DNA of 64,000 bases from Paraphaeosphaeria minitans. Its lineage: Eukaryota > Ascomycota > Dothideomycetes > Pleosporales > Didymosphaeriaceae. Below the pieces are notes generated by a model. The model searched no databases. It saw nothing but the letters and a program-made list of their open reading frames with translations, and was not told where the DNA came from. Position numbers and translations under genes: made by a program. Location: assembly GCA_015832175.1 (NCBI GenBank), contig WJXW01000013.1, forward strand, positions 744,001 to 808,000, read 5' to 3'. Position 1 is the stretch's first letter. Each line of letters opens with the position of its first letter. Positions 58,371-64,000 of this stretch are shown one piece after another.

Positions 58371-59226
58371 CTAAGCACATTTATCGTGGCGGTACCTGAG
58401 CGCTGAGGAAATGGCTCTGGCCACTATTGTTGCCTATCACAACGATTCGTACGAAGACGCCAAGGGTGAATGTTACGCCAGTATCTGATTTTCATAGCAG
58501 ATACCATGAGAAACTCCCAGTGACGAACTCAACTATCGGGCACGGCTCAATTCCGTATGTCGTCTCTACTAAGCACTATTTCGGTCACTGAGAGGCCAGA
58601 AGGAGGCCGAATGAGATACCGTGAAGCTGGTGCATGAGCACAAGGAATCAAATGCACACGATCTTGCATTGCAAGGGAACGGCATCTTGCTAGGTGCATT
58701 GAGCTATTTGGGTTTGCGTAACTTTCTCTCCAGAACCACCCAGCTCTTTGCTTTTATCAGGCTTTTAGCTACAGAACCTAATCGCTATGGCTTCAACGAG
58801 AAGGATATCAGTCCGAGTGAGAGTAGCAACACACTTCCGTTCTTGGCCTATATGGAACAAGGTCCAGTGTATATAGGTCATCTGTCGCGTACGTGTGATA
58901 GAGCTCTCTTTTGCACCTGCCCTTGTACGCAACACCCTACGATGCTTTTCACCTTGTCGTTGGTAGCAAAGCAAGATGGCACAAGTCACCTTTCATCGTA
59001 CAACATCATCATATTCTGGGCCTACACCATCGCGTTCCTTTCGTTCTCCAAGTCACTCCGAGGGGAAAACTGCCAAGTGAATCTAAAACCGCGTACCGGA
59101 TCGGCTGTAAGGCTGATCACAGGTTTAGCGCCAGCAAGAGGGACATTCATATGGGAGAGGACATCATATCAAAATTTCCCTCGGGCAGGACAACTCCTTC
59201 AAAGGTCACCCGAGACTAAAACTCGA
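58371..59226. other. Intergenic, no firm gene
   Basis: A plus-strand frame at about 58621-59376 is open for 251 codons but has no ATG at its beginning and no family feature. It partly overlaps the HET-like remnant region on the other strand. I treat it as unproven. Confidence 0.3.
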
Positions 59227-60103
59227 TCAAGCATGGCACAATCTACCGGAGAACCCCAGCATTTGTGTAAGTGGGCTGAGAAACGCGTGTTCTCGCTGTT
59301 CGACTACGATTCTCTGAAGCAACCCCGGCTTGGTGGGTTTTCTATCAGCGGTGCTGACACAGCGGGGCACGTCTAATACTGATTGTACGTCAGGGAATCC
59401 GTTTTCTAGTATCAATGGGATGTTTTCGTTCACTGAAGAGACTCCCAGCGGCGTATTATTCCCAAAGAATACTCTTGAGAAGTCTTGATTCTTCAGTAGT
59501 CGTATTGGTTTCGGCATACCCCTAAAAGTGACTCCATGGATCGTTGACGAATGTAGCCGGAGATTTTATCTCGAGAAACAGGCGTCTGAAATTCACAGCT
59601 TGGTAGAGAGCAAAGTATTCCAACCTGCGAAATTGGGACTTCCTGGCCCGGCCAACGATTATCACTCTAACTGCAGGCGCACCCGTGGCCAGTAGAGTAT
59701 GGAATATCTCTTCGACCGGGAAATACCCATCAACTAGACCATCGAGCCTGATGTGAGCTTCTGAATGCTCGCACGCAACATTGGTGGACTCAAAGAATTT
59801 TACTCCGTCCATGAAAAATTGGAAATGGTTTTCTCCGTGAGTGTCTTTTCCCATGATCCTCCATCTCGCAGGTCGAAGCACTCTCAACACGGGAATGGAA
59901 CACTTCATCCTAGACTCAGGCTCCTCTTGGCCATGTACGCGATCTGGCCAGCACGCAACCGCGAGTTCCTCTAAGATATATCGGTGGTAACATATCCCGT
60001 TGTCCACAGACATCCAAGTCCACGATGGTGCGCCATATTCGGCTGCCTGTTGGATGCCTTTCAGGGCCAGATGGGAGAAGCTATGTCCCTGACTAGGTAC
60101 CAC
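59227..60103 (-). pseudogene. Remnant of a HET (heterokaryon incompatibility) domain-family protein
   Basis: The minus-strand frame 60103-59522 opens near the motif AEYGAPSWTWMSVDNGICY, which matches the APSWSWASVDG.I.Y block that follows the HET domain in HET-family proteins. The N-terminal HET domain itself is missing: upstream sequence on that strand is motif-rich intergenic DNA without HET blocks. A second open piece (59517-59227) continues the strand in the same frame after a stop at 59522-59524. The piece is therefore a truncated C-terminal fragment. Alternatively it could be a short lineage-specific gene. The family call rests on the one motif. Confidence 0.5.
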
Positions 60104-61070
60104 TAGGACCGATGCAGCAGCGTTCCAGGTCCACGGGTAGGTAGGTAGACAGGTAGGTACCTACGCCAGCTGGCTGAGCCTCGCAACCCGGAAAAGCCTT
60201 GAGATGGTCCTTCCGGCATGCCTGGCGTTTAGATGCTGGAGATTCAAAGTCACTTGTCACCGCGTCGATGTCACGTCGCACGCTGGCGCTTCGTCTCCGC
60301 GCATAAGTACCTACCGGTAGGTACGGGCGGAGAGGGCTCCGATGCATCAAGAGAAGGGCGCGGACGGGGCGCGTCGAGGACCGCGCTGCGCCGCCAAGTG
60401 ACGTGCCGATCTGATTGTTTGCTGCTCCGCGACCTGCACGTCGCCGCGACATGCTGCAGCGCCCTGCAAAGGTCTTCAGCCTTGTGGACAGCACATCCTG
60501 AGAACCGGCAGCCTCATCTATTTGCGTTCGTTGGCCGCATTTCCCGTACCGTACCGTACCTAAACCATGGGTGAATGTGCGTGAACCGTCCTTCGCCTCC
60601 ACCACAGCTACTACCAATCTTTAACCCAGTTCCTCGCGAGTTGGAGATGATGATTAATGAACCGCCTTCAAGTGGCATATAAATCTCGCGCCGCCCTGTC
60701 TCTTGGTCGCCGTCCCCATGAGGCTGGAAGCTCGTTTGTGCGCCGGGCCTCAGTTGTACCGTCTATTGCTGTAACCTTTGCCTTGATGCGCCCTGCTCGA
60801 TTTGCTGTAAGCTGTGCTTTCTGATTCAGGACGTAAGGCACATTTCTTCCTGCCTTGCGTTCCATCTCGACCCGTTTCCGTGGTTTACCTGGGTCAGACT
60901 GCTCTGTTGGCCGCGTAGCCAGCTCAGCTCAGCAACGTGGAGAAGGCGAATTCGCTGTGTGAGGCGCAGCGAGCGGCGGTCGGCGAGATCGCGCCTTCCT
61001 GTTCACCTTCACCTTCACAGGCGGCCGCGCCTGCTGTTTGCGGGGACCCCCCCGCACTTGTCGACTGAAG
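60104..61070. promoter_or_regulatory. Upstream region of the Uls1-like gene with GGTAGGTA/TACCTACC inverted motifs
   Basis: Motif blocks lie near 60135-60168 (GGTAGGTAGGTAG and AGGTAGGTACCTACG), 60306-60325 (GTACCTACCGGTAGGTAC, a perfect palindrome) and 60546-60563 (GTACCGTACCGTACC). Nearer the gene lies a C run of seven (61048-61054). No gene recognised; the right part should be the promoter of the translocase gene. Confidence 0.5.
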
Positions 61071-64000
61071 ATGGCCTCGTCTTTTTTATCCATCTACACG
61101 CCAGCTTCAGGCCTGACAGAACCTACGGCCATCGAGCAGGAGCTCGATTTTTGCTTCACCCTAATGGACTCGCTGGAACCCAAGGACCCAAACTACGCGG
61201 AGAGCCGCGCTCACTATGAGCATCATATCAACGTCCTGACCGACCAGCTCGACGGCGCGTCCGCGTCCGTCACGCCTGGTTCTGCGACAGACTGGATCGA
61301 CATGTTACGCAAGCGCCCGCGAGAACTGTCTCTCTCCGACAGCGAGCAGCACTTAAATAGTCCCGCTACGCCGATCGACAACATGCCAGGTGCGTGGCCG
61401 ACATTGAAGCGCCTAAACGTCCATGGCAGCGATATTGTCCATCCCACAGACGACCGCCGGTTCACATTCAATCAACAGCTGCCTCAACAGCTACCCATGC
61501 AGCATCACCACTTTGGTTTCGTCGACCCATTCCCAGAGTTGCTTCACAATAACCAGCCCGTCTCCGTCCGGCCTGCCGACGCTTTCGTGCAAGAGACTAT
61601 GGGCAAAGATGAACTTGCTGAGTTCTTGCTCTCGCCAACGCCTGCCAGCGGTGGCTACCCATACAACCAACCTTTACTGCCACAACGAGACGCCCTCTTT
61701 CCCCCACCGCCGCTCACTCTCGGATTCCCTGCTGCCCGACCTGGTGGTGAACCGGTTTATCCTAACTGGCCGTCACCGCTTTCACCTTCACCGGATGCAG
61801 TGGACCACGACGTCGTGAATTCGCTCATCGACGGTATCAGGAGCCAGGCACACGACGACACTCCCCGCGAGCCGACCCCAAGGAAGATGAGCTGTAAGCT
61901 GATGCCGCATCAAGAGCAGGCACTCGCCTGGTTGCTCAAGATGGAGAAGGGCACAAGCAAAGGCAGTCTCTTGGCTGACGAGATGGGTCTCGGCAAGACG
62001 ATTGAGGGACTCTCGTTGATCGTCGCCAATCCTTCCAAGAACCCAGCTAGAAAAGCCACCCTGATCGTTGCCCCAGTGGCCCTCATGCGGCAGTGGGAGA
62101 AGGAGATTGAGCGACACATAAAACCAGCTCATCGCCTCAAGGTCTACACTTACCACCGGAACGGAAAGAAAGCCGACTTTAGCGTGCTTCGCGAGTACGA
62201 CATTGTGCTCACAACTTTTGGCACGCTGGCAAACGAACAGAAGCGCATCGACACCCGCAAGGAGTCGGAGGCTAATGACCGTGAGCGTCGAGACCCGGCG
62301 GCCACGCGCAAAGCGAAGGACAAGCTTGGCATTCTTGGGGATGAGTGTTACTGGTATCGAGTTATATTGGATGAAGCCCAGTGCATTAAGAATCGGAGCA
62401 CCCTTACCTCGAAAGCTGCAGCCGCTATCCAGGCTGAGCTCCGACTGTGTATGACTGGAACACCTATGCAGAACTCTGTTGAGGAACTCTATCCCCAGAT
62501 TCGGTTTCTGCGCATTTCCGCGTATCAGCAGTGGTCTTCCTTCAACGACCAGTTCGTGAAGCCTCTCAAGGCGAACAAGAACTATATGAATGAGCGGGGC
62601 ATGTTGCGCTTGCAGGCACTTATCAAATCGTTCACCCTACGCCGCGAGAAGGTTACAATCATTGACGGGAAGCCCATTGTCAATTTGCCCCCAAAGACTG
62701 TCAATATTCGACCTGTGGAATTTTCCGATGCGGAGCACGAGCTGTACAAAGCTATCGAGACCAAGTCGCAAATCCAGTTCAACCGTTACCTTAAAAAAGG
62801 ACAGGTGACTAACAACTACGCCAACATCTTGGTCCTGCTGTTGCGCTTGCGCCAGATCTGTTGCCACCCTCACCTGGCCAACGATCTGGGTGTGCAGGTA
62901 TCGACTGAGGGTATTTCGGAGGTTGACCTCAAGAGCCGTGCCAAGTAAGTCGCTTTGACGAAATTGACGAGAAGTACTGACATGCAGTAGGTCACTTGAC
63001 AAAGATGTTGTTCGCCGTCTGAAGGATAACGGAGGTGCCTTCGAATGCCCCATCTGCTATGAGGTACGTCTTGTTGGGTTCATTTCCCTTTAATCAAACC
63101 AAAGGGCGTATGAGCGAACCACTAACTGGGTGTCCAGTCGGACATCAATCCGACAATTATTATACCATGCGGACACCACACTTGCGGTGAATGCTTTCAG
63201 AAGCTTATCGACCCTTCCCGAGCCATCCAAGAGGGCAACGAGAATAGCACTCCGAAATGCCCTCATTGTCGCGGCACCCTGACTTCCGAGAAGATCACTG
63301 ACTACCGCCATTTCTGCAAAGTATTTTGCCCCGAGAAGTACGAGGAGCTCCGTGTCGCGTTTAATAATGCTACTGGAGAGGAAGATGGTGAAGACAGTGA
63401 CGGCAGTGATGTCAGCGATATCAGCGATGACGAAGAGTATGAAGATTCTAACGATACGACCCTCGGCGGGTTCATTGTGGATGATGACGACGACATAGAG
63501 GAGGACGAAGATGAAGACGTGAAGATGGAGAACGGTGCTGAGGATTCTGCTGCCGCGGTTCCTGGCCGCCACAGAAAGAAGAAAGGAAAGGTCAAGGCTA
63601 AGGCTAAGGTCAAGGAGCACCTCTCGCTTGCGCAGCTCAAGAAGTTGTCTCTTCGCAGTACGGATGCCAAGAAAATGTATATGAGGCGTCTCCAGAGGTC
63701 TTTTAAGAGTTCCGCGAAGATTGACGAGACGATGCGTTTGTTGACGGACATCCGCGAGAATGACCCCACTGAGAAAACGCTAATATTCTCATCCTTCACG
63801 ACGTTGCTTGACCTCATCGAGGTCCCTCTGCAGGAGCAGAAGTTCAATTATCAGCGTTACGACGGCAGTATGAATTTTGACGATCGAATCGATGCTGTCA
63901 ACGAGTTCATGGACAATGCGACAGAAAATATCATGCTCATCTCGATCAAGGCCGGGAACGCGGGCTTAAACTTGAACAAGGCTTCTCAAGTCATCATGCT
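61071..64000 (+). CDS. uls1: SWI2/SNF2 translocase with RING finger, Uls1/Rrp1-Rrp2 type (partial)
   Basis: DNA translocase with a ubiquitin-ligase RING, of the group that strips SUMO-modified or Rad51-bound proteins from chromatin. Exons 61071-62944, 62991-63063 and 63138 to beyond the right edge; introns 46 and 74 bp. The N-terminal 270 residues are disordered. The helicase begins at KLMPHQEQALAWLLKMEKG, with Walker A DEMGLGKT near 305, DEAQ-type Walker B (VILDEAQCIKN) near 432 and motif III (CMTGTPMQN). The C3HC4 RING (ECPICYE, IIIPCGHHTCGECF, PKCPHCRG; about 640-700) sits between the two helicase lobes, as in Uls1/HLTF-like proteins. The second intron falls inside the RING. A long acidic insert follows, then the second lobe (KTLIFSSFTTLLDLIE, YDGSMNFDDR, LISIKAGNAGLNL). 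The end is cut by the window. Rad5/HLTF is less likely because no HIRAN domain is visible. Confidence 0.9.

Overview
The window looks like nuclear DNA of a filamentous ascomycete (Pezizomycotina). Genes are spaced and transcribed on both strands. Introns are mostly 44-60 bp, with GT donors, CTNAC-like branch sites and AG acceptors. The gene content (galactosaminogalactan-type cluster, group III histidine kinase, SomA/Flo8 regulator, HET-like remnant, 2EXR-type protein) is fungal. A dothideomycete is a reasonable guess but is not shown by the sequence. I rebuilt exon structures by hand; every multi-exon model below closes in frame.

Region 1 (1-23.8 kb) is an exopolysaccharide cluster. A UDP-glucose 4-epimerase (uge3-like), a membrane-anchored GH114 endo-galactosaminidase (ega3-like), a secreted polysaccharide deacetylase (agd3-like) and a giant 3,070-residue membrane glycosyltransferase (gtb3/gt4c-like) lie in the order I recall for the Aspergillus galactosaminogalactan (GAG) cluster. 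The GH135 hydrolase sph3, normally between the epimerase and GH114 genes, is not visible. In its place is a 4.9 kb stretch without a recognisable gene. Expected pathway: Uge3 supplies UDP-Gal/UDP-GalNAc, Gtb3 polymerises and probably exports the chain, Agd3 partly deacetylates it outside the cell, and Ega3 trims it.

Region 2 (24-28.3 kb): after a relic of a GMC oxidoreductase comes a SomA/Flo8-type LisH regulator. In Aspergillus this family controls adhesion and GAG genes, so a likely regulator sits beside its likely target cluster.

Region 3 (29.4-51.1 kb) is mostly housekeeping: TRAPP subunit Bet3, the U5 snRNP 40 kDa WD40 protein, an unknown two-TM protein, a secreted proteinase K-like protease, a 2EXR/F-box-like protein next to a 225 bp tandem duplication, a multiply disrupted membrane-protein pseudogene, nucleoporin Nsp1/Nup62 and a DUF5102/Laa2-like acidic protein.

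Region 4 (51-64 kb): a repeat-rich intergenic stretch, a Nik1/Os-1 group III hybrid histidine kinase, another low-complexity stretch with a HET-like remnant, and the 5' part of a Uls1/Rrp-type SWI2/SNF2-RING translocase cut by the right edge. Short palindromic motifs built from GGTACC, TACCTACC and GTACGGTA recur in many intergenic regions.
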